In this document: positions 55,927 to 64,000 of the stretch, piece after piece | Layout of the letters: each line of letters starts with the position of its first letter | Position numbering within the stretch: position 1 is the first letter of the stretch | Assembly (NCBI RefSeq): GCF_011387195.1 | Contig: NZ_CP046919.1 | Coordinates: 434,001 to 498,000, forward strand | Source of the DNA: Streptococcus ruminicola | GTDB lineage: Bacteria; Bacillota; Bacilli; Lactobacillales; Streptococcaceae | DNA length: 64,000 nucleotides | Direction: 5' to 3' | Translations under genes and position numbers: made by a program | The notes under the pieces: generated by a model | Told to the model about the DNA's origin: nothing | Seen by the model: only the letters and a program-made list of their open reading frames with translations | Databases searched by the model: none

Positions 55927-56598
55927 ATGAGAAAAAAAATATTTGGTGTTCTTGGCCTTGGAATTTTCGGACGAAACGTTGCCAAAGAACTTAGTAAATT
56001 TGAACAAGACGTTATCGCTATTGACGCCAACCCAAGCCTTGTTCAAAATGTTTCTGAGGTGGTCAAAAAAGCTGCCGTGGGAGACATTACTGACATTGAC
56101 TTTTTGAAGGCTCTTGGGATTAATCAATGTGACACTGTCGTGGTTGCTACTGGTAATAACCTCGAATCATCAGTTCTAGCGGTAATGCACTGTAAGAAAC
56201 TTGGTGTGAAAAATATCATCGCTAAAGCTAAAACCAAAACGTATGAAGAAGTTCTTTACGGTATCGGGGCTAGCAAAGTCATCATGCCAGAACGCGACTC
56301 AGGTAAACGTGTTGCAGCCAATATGCTTCGCCATCACATCGAAAACATCGTTCACTTGGAAGAAAAATTAGCCATGGTAGAATTTTCTGTTCCAGATTCT
56401 TGGGTTGGTAAAAATCTAATTCAACTAGATGTTCGAAACAAATACGAAATCAATATCATCGGTACTCGTCAAACAACATCATCAGCTATCGATACTCACA
56501 TCGATCCCAACAAAGCATTTGAAGCTGATACAGAAGTCATTGCAATCGCCAGTGATGATACCTTTGAAAAATTCGATTACCTTGGTTATTTAAAATAA
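55927..56598 (+). CDS. ktrA: Ktr potassium uptake regulatory subunit KtrA
   Basis: A 223-residue cytoplasmic ring protein with one RCK_N domain, FGVLGLGIFGRNVAKEL (NAD/ATP-binding loop), and one RCK_C domain (about 140-223). It opens KtrB with ATP. In S. aureus and B. subtilis the RCK_C domain binds cyclic di-AMP, which closes the channel; the same control is expected. AGAGGG precedes the ATG. A 15-bp-stem terminator ends the operon. Confidence 0.95.
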   Translation: MRKKIFGVLGLGIFGRNVAKELSKFEQDVIAIDANPSLVQNVSEVVKKAAVGDITDIDFLKALGINQCDTVVVATGNNLESSVLAVMHCKKLGVKNIIAKAKTKTYEEVLYGIGASKVIMPERDSGKRVAANMLRHHIENIVHLEEKLAMVEFSVPDSWVGKNLIQLDVRNKYEINIIGTRQTTSSAIDTHIDPNKAFEADTEVIAIASDDTFEKFDYLGYLK

Positions 56599-56601
56599 AC
56601 A

Positions 56602-56636
56602 AAAAGCGTAATGCTCTAAAGAGCATTACGCTTTTC
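56602..56636. terminator. Bidirectional terminator between ktrA and ecfT
   Basis: AAAAGCGTAATGCTC and GAGCATTACGCTTTT are perfect 15-base arms around TAAA, with T runs on both strands. Confidence 0.95.
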
Positions 56637-56640
56637 TATT

Positions 56641-57471
56641 TTATTGCCATGGATTGTAAAATCTACCATGATTCCATTTAAAAAGTAACAATGTCACTGC
56701 CACAATCAAAACAGCTAAAACAATTGTCATAATATCTGCTGAAGTGAAATTTGTATAAGTGTACCAAGTACGCTTTTTATTTTTCCCGAAACGGCGCAAC
56801 TCCATCGCTGTTGAGACCGTGTCAATACGTTCAAGAGAACTGAAAATCAAAGGAATCACAATTTGTAAATTTCCTTTAATACGTTTCATCAATTTCTCTT
56901 TTGAAGATAATTCAAGTCCTCGCGCTTCTTGAGACATTCGAATCATGTAAAATTCTTCCTGAACATCTGGAATGTAGCGTAGTGTTAAACTAACGGCATA
57001 AGCCACCTTATAAGGAACACCAATTTGATTAAGGCTTGAAGCAAATTGACTAGGGTGCGTTGTCATCAAAAATAGAACTGCTAAAGGCACTGTACAGAAG
57101 TATTTTAAGGCCAAATTAAAGAGATAAAATAATTCCTGACTAGTTAGATAGAAACGACCGTAACCTTGCCATAAGACCGTTTTAGCACCGTATATACTCT
57201 CACCATAACTTGGTTCAAATAAATAGACCATTATCACATTCAAAAGCGCAAAGAAGCCAATGAACTTAATCACAAACGATACTTGTTTCCAGCGGATATT
57301 TGCCAATTTAAATAACAAAAGCGAAGTCACAGCAACAAGTGCAATCAAGCGTGTGTCATAAGTTGTCATGCAAGCTACTGATACCAAGATGAAGAAGATT
57401 AATTTACTAGCTCCAGATAAGTGGTATAGGAAGCCTTGACCATTTTGATAACCAATAAAATGATTAGCCAT
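56641..57471 (-). CDS. ECF transporter transmembrane (T) component
   Basis: A 276-residue membrane protein of the EcfT/CbiQ family. The two coupling-helix blocks are [13 protein letters not shown] and [28 protein letters not shown] segments: [19 protein letters not shown] gives the conserved Ala-x-Arg-x-x-Gly, and MSQEARG the first one. About six helices. It links the ATPase to the S component. It overlaps the ATPase gene by 8 bp. Confidence 0.92.
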   Translation of the reverse strand: MANHFIGYQNGQGFLYHLSGASKLIFFILVSVACMTTYDTRLIALVAVTSLLLFKLANIRWKQVSFVIKFIGFFALLNVIMVYLFEPSYGESIYGAKTVLWQGYGRFYLTSQELFYLFNLALKYFCTVPLAVLFLMTTHPSQFASSLNQIGVPYKVAYAVSLTLRYIPDVQEEFYMIRMSQEARGLELSSKEKLMKRIKGNLQIVIPLIFSSLERIDTVSTAMELRRFGKNKKRTWYTYTNFTSADIMTIVLAVLIVAVTLLLFKWNHGRFYNPWQ

Positions 57472-59143
57472 TGCATCCTCCTTGCTGTTTAATATAATAA
57501 TGCGTCAAATCAATCGGGTTAATACCGATTTTTTCAGCCAAGTCAAAAAGACTTGTTTTTTTCAGATTAGCTTTTTCCAATACTTCGGCTTGACTAAAAA
57601 GGGCAACTGGAGAACAATCTGCAATGATTTTCCCATCGCTCACCACAATACTACGGTCTGAATACTCTAACATCAGCTGCATATCATGCGTAATCATGAT
57701 AATAGTGTGTCCAGCTTTGTTTAGCTGATTGAGAAACGTCATGATTTCAGTGTAATGGCGTTTATCTTGCCCAGCTGTTGGCTCATCCAATAAAATAATC
57801 TCTGGATTCATAACCAAAACAGAAGCAATGGTCACACGTTTCTTCTGTCCAAATGATAAAGCTGAAATCGGCCATTTTCTAAATTCATACAAACCACAAA
57901 CTTTTAAGGTCTCAAGAACACGTTTTTCAACTTCTTGCTCATTCACCCCACGCAAGCGAAGACCTAATGCAACCTCATCAAAAATCATAGTTTGACTAAT
58001 CATCTGATTTGGATTTTGAAGGACGTAGCCGATTTTCTCAGCGCGTTCTTTGATAGAATCTTCCATGATTGATTGTCCTTGGTAGCAAATATCACCTGCT
58101 GTAGTTTTGATGAATTGGCAAAGAGCTTTGGCTAAGGTTGATTTTCCTGCACCATTTTTCCCAACAATGGCAATACGTTCACCTTTATGAATAGCAAAGC
58201 TAATATCTTTTAAAATCGGTTGATTTTCCTGATAACTAAACTTTAGCTGCTTCACTTCTAAAATAGGGTCCTTTGGCACTGTATTTGCTGATTGACTTAA
58301 ACCAGCCACGGTAATATCCGATAAATCTAACTGACTTAAATCTGACAAATGCTCTGCTTTGGTCACATCGACATTTAAATCTTTCAAAGCTGTCACATAA
58401 AGAGGCTCACGAATTCCATTTTCAACCAACAAGTTAGTCTTTAGAAGATCATCTGGATGCCCATCAAATAATATCTGACCATCATTAATCAAAATAACTT
58501 TATCCACCTGACGATAAAGCACATCCTCAAGACGGTGTTCAATAATAATCGTTGTCGTTTGCCCTTCTTGGTGAATACGATCAATCAGTTCAATCGTTTC
58601 TTGCCCAGATTTAGGATCTAAATTAGCTAGTGGTTCATCAAAAAGCAAAATCGGACTTTCATCAATCAAAACACCTGCTAAGCTCACACGCTGTTTCTGA
58701 CCACCCGATAAATCCTGTGGACGGCTATCTAGGAATGCCGTTAAATCGAGCTTATTAGCCCAATAATTGATCTTGTCAGTCATTTGATCCAACGGAAGAC
58801 AGTCATTTTCAAGCGCAAATGCTAAATCCTCTGCCACTGTTAGGCCAATAAACTGGCCATCTGGGTCTTGCAAGACCGTAGACACAAGATGCGATTTGTC
58901 ATAAATCGACAAATCAAAAGCATCCTTGCCTGCAATGGTCAATTGACCTCTTTTTTCACCATGATTAATGTTTGGAATAATCCCATTTAAACACTGTCCA
59001 ATGGTTGATTTTCCTGATCCCGACGGTCCAACAATCAAGACCTTCTGCCCTTTCTCAATAGATAGATTAAGGGATTTTAAGGTCGGCTCTGCTTGAGCAT
59101 CATATTTAAAAGTGAAATCCTTAAACTGAATAAGGGGCTCCAT
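57464..59143 (-). CDS. ECF transporter ATPase with two fused ABC domains
   Basis: A 559-residue protein that fuses two ATPase domains, in place of separate EcfA and EcfA'. First domain: [17 protein letters not shown] and [12 protein letters not shown]. Second domain (from about 290): [17 protein letters not shown] and [12 protein letters not shown]. This fused type occurs in dedicated (group I) ECF systems with a UPF0397 S component. The gene comes 142 bp after the S-component gene, with three hairpins in the gap. Confidence 0.93.
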   Translation of the reverse strand: MEPLIQFKDFTFKYDAQAEPTLKSLNLSIEKGQKVLIVGPSGSGKSTIGQCLNGIIPNINHGEKRGQLTIAGKDAFDLSIYDKSHLVSTVLQDPDGQFIGLTVAEDLAFALENDCLPLDQMTDKINYWANKLDLTAFLDSRPQDLSGGQKQRVSLAGVLIDESPILLFDEPLANLDPKSGQETIELIDRIHQEGQTTTIIIEHRLEDVLYRQVDKVILINDGQILFDGHPDDLLKTNLLVENGIREPLYVTALKDLNVDVTKAEHLSDLSQLDLSDITVAGLSQSANTVPKDPILEVKQLKFSYQENQPILKDISFAIHKGERIAIVGKNGAGKSTLAKALCQFIKTTAGDICYQGQSIMEDSIKERAEKIGYVLQNPNQMISQTMIFDEVALGLRLRGVNEQEVEKRVLETLKVCGLYEFRKWPISALSFGQKKRVTIASVLVMNPEIILLDEPTAGQDKRHYTEIMTFLNQLNKAGHTIIMITHDMQLMLEYSDRSIVVSDGKIIADCSPVALFSQAEVLEKANLKKTSLFDLAEKIGINPIDLTHYYIKQQGGCNG

Positions 59144-59171
59144 GAATCTTCTCCTAAAAAATGATTAAGAG

Positions 59172-59237
59172 TAGGATAACCTTGTCATCCTACCCCGTTA
59201 AAAACGGCTCGCATGCGAGCCTGCATAATACTAGAAT
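59172..59237 (-). promoter_or_regulatory. Hairpin cluster between the S-component and ATPase genes
   Basis: GGCTCGCATGCGAGCC (59206-59221) is a perfect palindrome followed on the minus strand by GTTTTT. GTAGGAT pairs with ATCCTAC (59171-59191) and GCTAT with ATAGC (59226-59238). They may end or process part of the transcript. Confidence 0.6.
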
Positions 59238-59285
59238 GCTATGTGATAGCCAAAACAGAACTCCTAGCCCTGCTTTTCAAAAAAA

Positions 59286-59834
59286 TTAATCTTTTGTTAG
59301 ACTACCTGATTGTGTACGTGTTTTTGAGTAGACAGCTAAAAGCAATGACCCACCAATAGCAATTGTCAAGCTATTAATAGCAGCTGATAGAATACCTTGA
59401 GTAAAGACTTTACTTGCTGGTTCACTATAAATCAAAATGTCACCATACGGTGCAATGATGCCCCAACCAATAACATTAGCTAGGATTTGTGCACTGTTAA
59501 ACCATACCAAATCTTTTTCAGTTAATTGACCTTTTTCAATCTTGATTTTTTTAGCCACAAGTCCTATAGCTAGACCAATCAAACCACTCACAAGGACCCA
59601 TGTCCACCATGGTGAACCATATTGAAGAGCGTCTTTCAAAGCATGTCCGATAAAGCCAGAAAAGAATCCAACAGTTGGACCATAAACAACGGCAAATAGA
59701 GCAACCACTGCGTATTGCAATTGAAGATTTGTATTTGGAATTGGTGTTGGAATATTAACCAATGTTCCGATGATAATAAACAGTGCAGCACCAATCCCTG
59801 TAGCCACAACAGTCTTGATTGAATTATTTTTCAT
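59286..59834 (-). CDS. ECF transporter S component, UPF0397 family
   Basis: A 182-residue membrane protein with five or six helices. The blocks YAVVALFAVVYGPTVGFFSGFIGHALKDA and GSPWWTWVLVSGLIGL match UPF0397 (ECF-ribofla_trS). Databases often call these riboflavin-type, but a real riboflavin carrier (RibU) with an FMN riboswitch is encoded at 16 kb, and no FMN riboswitch precedes this one, so another vitamin or metabolite is likely. It opens an operon with its own ATPase and T component. The 180 bp upstream show no riboswitch I recognise. Confidence 0.85.
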   Translation of the reverse strand: MKNNSIKTVVATGIGAALFIIIGTLVNIPTPIPNTNLQLQYAVVALFAVVYGPTVGFFSGFIGHALKDALQYGSPWWTWVLVSGLIGLAIGLVAKKIKIEKGQLTEKDLVWFNSAQILANVIGWGIIAPYGDILIYSEPASKVFTQGILSAAINSLTIAIGGSLLLAVYSKTRTQSGSLTKD

Positions 59835-59986
59835 GACTTATTCTCCTTTATAATAAACTTATCTATTTTTCTAAGTATAATGCTTTAGAAACCTTATTTT
59901 AACGCCGTTTTATTTTACCACAAATAAAGGACATTTTAAAGACGCTTATTTGTTTGAACTAGTCATAAAAGGGCTTTATATAAAAA

Positions 59987-60010
59987 ATAGCCGAGCTTTC
60001 GCCCAGCTAT
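59987..60010 (-). terminator. Terminator of sstT
   Basis: On the minus strand ATAGCTGGGC and GCTCGGCTAT pair (two GU) around GAAA, followed by TTTTTT. Confidence 0.85.
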
Positions 60011-60016
60011 CTAGTA

Positions 60017-61237
60017 TTAATTAACTTTTTTCTTTTTACCCCAAACAGATTTTTCAGCAACTGCTGTAAAGAGAACATCTGTTGAAGAGTTTAGGGCTGT
60101 TTCACATGAGTCTTGAACAACCCCAACAATAAATCCGACACCAACTACTTGCATTGCAAGGTCGTTTGAAATACCAAACAAGCTACATGCAACTGGTACT
60201 AGAAGAAGTGAGCCTCCAGTAACACCAGATGCACCGCAAGCTGATACTGCAGACAAGACACTTAGCAAGAAAGCTGTTGGAAAATCGACGTGAATGCCTA
60301 GCGTATTAACCGCAGCAAGCGTCAAGACGTTGATTGTAATGGCAGCACCACCCATATTGATAGTTGCTCCAAGTGGGATTGATACTTTATAAGTATCTTC
60401 ATCCAAACCTAAGTCTTCACAAAGTTTCATGTTAACTGGAATGTTAGCAGCTGAACTTCGTGTAAAGAAAGCTGTCAAACCAGAATCTTTCAAGCAACGG
60501 AAAACCAATGGGTATGGATTTTTACGCATGAAGAGAAAAGCAATAAACGGATTAATTACTAAAGCTACAAAAAGCATTGTCCCCACAAGAGCTAAAATCA
60601 AGAAACCATAGTTTGCTAAAATCTTAACCCCGTTATCTGAGATTGTCTTAAAGACAAGGCCTAAAATACCAAATGGTGCTAAATTAATAATCCAACGAAC
60701 CACTTGTGACGTAACATCAGCGATGGTTTGTAAAAGCTCTTTCGTTTCTTTATTTGAATTTCTAAAAGCAAGACCAAAGATAACAGCCCAAGTCAATACA
60801 CCGATATAGTTAGCTGTTCCCAATGCATTAATTGGGTTATCAACCATTTTTAGTAGAAGACTGTGGAAAACTTGCCCAACTCCTTCCGGAGATGACAATT
60901 TTGGTTGCGTGGCAGTATCCAAGGTCAGAGTGATTGGGAAAAGGTAATTCACCACAACTGCTACTAGGGCAGCTGCTAAGGTCCCAACAAGATAAAGTCC
61001 AATAATCGTTGACATATTGGTCTTTTGTCCCTTTTCATTTTGTGACAATGCACTAGCAACCAAAACAAAGACAAGTAATGGCGCTACCGCTTTAAGCCCA
61101 CCAACGAACAAATCACCTAGGATACCAATAGCTGAAACCTTAGGAAGAGTCATTCCTAAAATAAATCCAAGAATAACACCAATGATGATTCGTTTGATGA
61201 GACTAGTTCTATTCCAAACATTAATAAATCGTTTCAT
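60017..61237 (-). CDS. sstT: Serine/threonine-sodium symporter SstT
   Basis: A 406-residue dicarboxylate/amino-acid:cation symporter (DAACS family). Eight helices and two re-entrant loops; the signatures are [22 protein letters not shown] and [26 protein letters not shown], then [15 protein letters not shown]. The serine/threonine specificity is inferred from resemblance to SstT. It diverges from brnQ with a 318-bp gap holding a CodY-type box. Confidence 0.93.
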   Translation of the reverse strand: MKRFINVWNRTSLIKRIIIGVILGFILGMTLPKVSAIGILGDLFVGGLKAVAPLLVFVLVASALSQNEKGQKTNMSTIIGLYLVGTLAAALVAVVVNYLFPITLTLDTATQPKLSSPEGVGQVFHSLLLKMVDNPINALGTANYIGVLTWAVIFGLAFRNSNKETKELLQTIADVTSQVVRWIINLAPFGILGLVFKTISDNGVKILANYGFLILALVGTMLFVALVINPFIAFLFMRKNPYPLVFRCLKDSGLTAFFTRSSAANIPVNMKLCEDLGLDEDTYKVSIPLGATINMGGAAITINVLTLAAVNTLGIHVDFPTAFLLSVLSAVSACGASGVTGGSLLLVPVACSLFGISNDLAMQVVGVGFIVGVVQDSCETALNSSTDVLFTAVAEKSVWGKKKKVN

Positions 61238-61351
61238 GGTAGCTCCTCAAAAAAATATTAACGTTTTTAATCATAATATAAAACAAGCGCTTCGTCAAAC
61301 GAATAATGGGAGTTTTTATGCCATGACAGCGCTTTAAAAATGGTTTTTTTC

Positions 61352-61366
61352 AATTTTTTGAAAATT
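61352..61366. promoter_or_regulatory. Candidate CodY box between sstT and brnQ
   Basis: AATTTTTTGAAAATT matches 14 of 15 positions of the CodY consensus AATTTTCWGAAAATT. It lies between two amino-acid transporter genes transcribed away from each other and could control either or both. Confidence 0.65.
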
Positions 61367-61448
61367 TTGTGATTATTTCTAACATGGCTTATCCTTGATA
61401 TGACAAGAAATGTCAGCTTTTTAGCAAAAAAACAGCGATTTTCTTCTA

Positions 61449-61524
61449 TTGACGTTAGAAATGGAGTTCGATATAATAAGCTGCACATTATTTTGCTTAA
61501 TGAGAGAGTTTAACTAAGCAAAAT
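61449..61524 (+). promoter_or_regulatory. brnQ promoter and leader hairpin
   Basis: TTGACG (61449-61454) and TATAAT (61472-61477) are 17 bases apart. In the leader ATTTTGCTTA and TAAGCAAAAT (61490-61524) are perfect 10-base arms. Confidence 0.7.
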
Positions 61525-61555
61525 ATCATCTTGTTTGTTTATTAGGAGGACATTA

Positions 61556-62929
61556 ATGAAACCTGTCAAAAATATCTATATTATCATCGGTTTCATGTTA
61601 TTTGCTTTATTCTTTGGGGCAGGTAATCTGATTTATCCCGCCTTTTTAGGGATATATTCTGGTAGTAACCTTGCATTAGCCATTCTTGGTTTCTGTTTAA
61701 CTGGTGTGACTCTTCCGCTTTTAGGGGTAGTCGCAGTAGCCTATTCAGGTGCGAGTGATATTGAAGATTTTGCACGTCCAGTTTCTCGTCACTATGCTTT
61801 GCTATTTTCAATCGCACTTTACTTATCAATCGGGCCATTCTTTGCCATTCCAAGAACGGGTGCTACTTCATTTTCAATCGGTATTGAACCTATCTTTGGT
61901 GACAATCTGATTGCTAAAGTAGTCTACGGTTTGGTTTTCTTTGGTATTTCTTACTTCTTAGCGATTAAACCAAATAAAATCGCAGACCGTATTGGGAAAT
62001 ACCTAACACCTGCACTTTTGATTATCATCGCAATTTTAGTCGTAGCTTCATTTGTAAAACCAGCTGGTGATATCGGAACAGCTTACAACGCTGCCAATGA
62101 TATCAGTAATGCCTTTAAAGATGTTCCATTTGTTGCGGGACTCATTCAAGGTTATGGAACAATGGATGCCCTTGCTTCACTAGCCTTTGCCATTATCGTT
62201 ATCGACGCTAGCAAATCACACGGAGCAAAAGGAAAAGCGGAAGTTGCTACACTTACTTTCAAATCAGGATTAATCGCTACTGTACTACTTGCTCTTATTT
62301 ATATCTTTGTAGCTCGTATCGGAGCTTCATCACAAAATCTCTTTGATTTTGCAAACGGACACTTTATGTTTAAAGGTGAAGCAATCGATGGTGGTAACAT
62401 CCTTGGACAAGCAGCTCACTTCTATCTTGGAAGTATCGGACAAATCATCCTTGCTGCAGCTATTTTCCTTGCTTGCTTAACAACAGCAACTGGTTTGATT
62501 ACTGCCTGTGCAGAGTACTTCCACAAATTGCAACCAAAAGTTTCTCACGTTACTTGGGCAACTCTCTTCACTTTGATTGCATTATTCTTCTACTTCGGTG
62601 GTCTTTCTGAATTGATTAAGTGGTCACTTCCAGTACTTTACTTGCTCTATCCATTAACAGTCGTTATTATCTTCTTAGCCTTGCTATCAAAATTCTTCAA
62701 GAAAGATCGCATCGTTTACCAAATTACAATTGGTTTTGCAGCTATCCCAGCTCTTTACGATGCCCTCTCAACACTTGCTAAAATGACTGGACTTTTCAGC
62801 CTACCAGCAAGCCTTGTTAATTTCTTCAATGGATTCGTTCCACTTGGACAGTTCTCACTTGAATGGATTAGCTTTGCCATCGTTGGATTCATTGTTGGAT
62901 TTATCCTACACAAGACTAAAAAAGCTTAA
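61556..62929 (+). CDS. brnQ: Branched-chain amino-acid transporter BrnQ
   Basis: A 457-residue LIVCS-family symporter for leucine, isoleucine and valine with about 12 helices. The opening FMLFALFFGAGNLIYPAFLG, the block GPFFAIPRTGATSFSIGIEP and QGYGTMDALASLAFAIIVI are diagnostic. AGGAGG lies 6 bases before the ATG at 61556, so an in-frame start seven codons upstream is not used. The upstream CodY-type box agrees with the substrate. Confidence 0.95.
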   Translation: MKPVKNIYIIIGFMLFALFFGAGNLIYPAFLGIYSGSNLALAILGFCLTGVTLPLLGVVAVAYSGASDIEDFARPVSRHYALLFSIALYLSIGPFFAIPRTGATSFSIGIEPIFGDNLIAKVVYGLVFFGISYFLAIKPNKIADRIGKYLTPALLIIIAILVVASFVKPAGDIGTAYNAANDISNAFKDVPFVAGLIQGYGTMDALASLAFAIIVIDASKSHGAKGKAEVATLTFKSGLIATVLLALIYIFVARIGASSQNLFDFANGHFMFKGEAIDGGNILGQAAHFYLGSIGQIILAAAIFLACLTTATGLITACAEYFHKLQPKVSHVTWATLFTLIALFFYFGGLSELIKWSLPVLYLLYPLTVVIIFLALLSKFFKKDRIVYQITIGFAAIPALYDALSTLAKMTGLFSLPASLVNFFNGFVPLGQFSLEWISFAIVGFIVGFILHKTKKA

Positions 62930-62936
62930 TAATAGC

Positions 62937-62970
62937 AAAACCAACCTTCATAACGAGGGTTGGCTTTTTT
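62937..62970. terminator. Terminator between brnQ and the oxidoreductase gene
   Basis: AAAACCAACC and GGTTGGCTTTTTT pair around a loop with TCATAACG; the T run on the plus strand serves brnQ, and the A run offers a weaker end for the minus-strand gene. Confidence 0.8.
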
Positions 62971-62975
62971 GTTGT

Positions 62976-63605
62976 TTATTTTCCAAGTAAACTAATACGT
63001 TCTTGAATGTGTTTGGCATTTTCAATCTCATCAACAAATCCAAGAGCATAATCCACATAGCTAATAGCACTTTCACCTTTTTCATTGAATGTCAATTCTT
63101 CACCAGCAAGAATGTATTCTCCTGTACGTTTACCATCTGCTTGGAAATTAATTGCTGGACTGATGAAAGTCCATTTGACATCATGACGTTCACGGATTTC
63201 TGCTAAGGACTGACGTTGAGCACTAGCAAGTGGTCTAAAAGCTTCTGGAAATTCTGGTGTGTCAACCAATTGCACCGTGTGCTCTGGGTTAACATAAAGA
63301 CTTCCTGCACCACCGACAATCATCAAACGTGTGTCAGTACCTGAAAGCAAATCAGCCAAATGTTTTTGTGAATCGCTGTGAAGATGAAGCTGGTCTTCTT
63401 TCCAATATCCAACAGCATCAACCACAACATCAAACCCTGCCAAATCTTCTTTTGTTAAGTCAAATAAGTCCTTTTCAATAACTTTTTGAGCTTTTGATTT
63501 ATTTGAACTACGAACAACTGCTGTGACATCATGGCCACGATTAAGAGCTTCTTCAACAATTAATCGACCTGCTTTACCATTTGCGGCAACGACTGCAATT
63601 TTCAT
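62976..63605 (-). CDS. NAD(P)-binding oxidoreductase (NmrA/atypical SDR family)
   Basis: A 209-residue Rossmann protein. VVAANGKAGRLIVEEALNRGHDVTAVVR is the nucleotide-binding fold with the glycine-rich loop ANGKAG. VVVDAVGYW and MIVGGAGSLYVN follow the SDR pattern. No catalytic Tyr-x-x-x-Lys is obvious. The substrate is unknown. It is transcribed opposite to an Rrf2-family regulator, a common pairing in which the regulator controls the enzyme in response to redox or electrophile stress. Confidence 0.88.
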   Translation of the reverse strand: MKIAVVAANGKAGRLIVEEALNRGHDVTAVVRSSNKSKAQKVIEKDLFDLTKEDLAGFDVVVDAVGYWKEDQLHLHSDSQKHLADLLSGTDTRLMIVGGAGSLYVNPEHTVQLVDTPEFPEAFRPLASAQRQSLAEIRERHDVKWTFISPAINFQADGKRTGEYILAGEELTFNEKGESAISYVDYALGFVDEIENAKHIQERISLLGK

Positions 63606-63637
63606 AAGAATTCCTCCGAAAAAATTATTTTCTTCGC

Positions 63638-63656
63638 TGTAACACCTTTTGTTACA
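63638..63656. promoter_or_regulatory. Operator-like palindrome near the oxidoreductase start
   Basis: TGTAAC and GTTACA are separated by 7 bases. It is just downstream of the predicted transcription start of the oxidoreductase gene and shares its half-sites with the site at 63698-63720. Confidence 0.7.
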
Positions 63657-63667
63657 ACTACACTTTT

Positions 63668-63696
63668 AATATACCTTTATCCCGATGTAATGTCAA
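63668..63696 (-). promoter_or_regulatory. Promoter of the oxidoreductase gene
   Basis: On the minus strand TTGACA (63691-63696) and TATATT (63668-63673) are 17 bases apart, with a palindrome on each side. Confidence 0.8.
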
Positions 63697-63697
63697 G

Positions 63698-63720
63698 AGT
63701 TACAACAAAAAGTTGTAACT
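63698..63720. promoter_or_regulatory. Operator-like palindrome upstream of the Rrf2 gene
   Basis: AGTTACAAC and GTTGTAACT are perfect 9-base arms around AAAAA, the usual size for an Rrf2 dimer site. Confidence 0.75.
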
Positions 63721-63744
63721 TTTTTAATGACAACTCAAATATGC

Positions 63745-63750
63745 TATAAT
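63745..63750 (+). promoter_or_regulatory. -10 element of the Rrf2 regulator gene
   Basis: TATAAT with TGC before it (extended -10). A weak -35 and the palindrome lie directly upstream. Confidence 0.6.
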
Positions 63751-63781
63751 AAGCTTAACTAAATTCCCATAAGGAGAAAAA

Positions 63782-64000
63782 ATGCCCTATTCAACTCGAC
63801 TAGCAACTTCCGTTCATATTCTGTTAGCCATTTATCATTTTGAAAATGAAGCAAAAGTAACTTCTACTTTTCTAGCTAAAAGTATCCAGACTAACCCTGT
63901 TATTGTGCGTAACTTACTAGGAAAATTGCAAAAAGCTGACTTAGTCAAAGTCGAAGCTGGTGTTGGTGGAGCTCATTTAACAAAGAAACCTGAAGAACTA
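63782..64000 (+). CDS. Rrf2-family transcriptional regulator, N-terminal part
   Basis: The window ends after 73 codons, so the protein is cut at its C-terminus. It begins MPYSTRLATSVHILLAI and contains the winged helix: STFLAKSIQTNPVIVRNLLGKLQKADLV (recognition helix) and GVGGAHLTK, the wing. This is the family pattern of Rrf2 (IscR, NsrR, YwnA). Whether it has the three metal-binding cysteines cannot be seen. AAGGAG precedes the ATG. It probably binds the two palindromes between itself and the oxidoreductase gene. Confidence 0.9.
   Translation, partial: MPYSTRLATSVHILLAIYHFENEAKVTSTFLAKSIQTNPVIVRNLLGKLQKADLVKVEAGVGGAHLTKKPEEL

Noticed and set aside
59835..60016. A possible riboswitch upstream of the ECF S-component gene
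   Set aside because: I looked for FMN, TPP, preQ1 and cobalamin cores and saw none; only an AT-rich promoter-like stretch is present.
1..64000. CRISPR arrays, tRNA and rRNA genes, prophage
   Set aside because: No regularly spaced repeats, no cloverleaf or rRNA-like stretch, and no phage structural or integrase genes were found; the only mobile element seen is the insertion sequence at 12.0-13.4 kb.

Overview
The window is chromosomal DNA of a low-GC streptococcus. The gene families and their order support this: covR/covS, nrdR-dnaB-dnaI, der, murC, mltG, greA, a second YidC, ppaC, pflA, TelE-like LXG cargo and a LacS permease with a fused EIIA domain. The run from yidC through greA, mltG, murC, SNF2, der, dnaI, dnaB, nrdR, covSR, htpX, lemA and rsmG resembles the order I know from Streptococcus pyogenes. 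lysA, LacS and the LXG locus make the S. bovis/equinus complex my best guess; the species is inference. Most genes lie on the minus strand. No rRNA, tRNA or CRISPR array was seen.

Layout. 1-2.5 kb: the end of an iron-complex permease, a DUF1803-like protein, a cysteine hydrolase and yaaA; the last two diverge from promoters that seem to give leaderless mRNAs. 2.6-4.7 kb: two paralogous secreted lipoproteins. 4.8-11 kb: ppaC, a membrane protein, pflA, a CorC/HlyC protein and an orphan lacS under an apparent cre site. 11.2-15.7 kb: a stand-alone ABC ATPase, a complete 1436-bp IS3-family element inserted in a terminator loop, the tRNA-wobble pair mnmM/mnmL and a PAP2 phosphatase. 15.8-17.3 kb: ribU under an FMN riboswitch, and trmL. 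17.6-22.4 kb: potassium genes kimA, trkA and trkH. 22.5-28.8 kb: a tight minus-strand cluster yidD, rluB, scpB, scpA, xerD-like, cbpB, yfcE-like, rdgB fusion, murI, with yneF beyond it.

28.9-31.3 kb is the main accessory island: an LXG-type type VII secretion effector with a C-terminal glycine zipper, a four-helix membrane protein (probable immunity protein) and a DUF4176 protein (probable export chaperone). No secretion apparatus is present. 31.5-36.8 kb: lysA with a candidate CodY box, a Bax-inhibitor-like protein, an HD protein, a TrmH methylase, acylphosphatase, yidC2 and greA. 36.9-48.6 kb: mltG, an acetyltransferase, murC, a hypothetical gene with a strongly structured leader, a SWIM-SNF2 helicase, der, dnaI, dnaB and nrdR. 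48.8-56.6 kb: covSR, yceD, htpX, lemA, rsmG and ktrB-ktrA. 56.6-64 kb: an ECF transporter with hairpins between the S-component and ATPase genes, sstT, brnQ with a 14/15 CodY box, and an oxidoreductase divergent from a truncated Rrf2-family regulator, with two palindromes between them.

Themes. Three potassium uptake systems (KimA, TrkH/TrkA, KtrB/KtrA) and CbpB belong to families known to answer to cyclic di-AMP. The sugar and amino-acid transport genes show CcpA- and CodY-like sites. Replication and segregation genes (dnaB, dnaI, scpA, scpB) and envelope genes (murI, murC, mltG, PAP2) form the conserved backbone.
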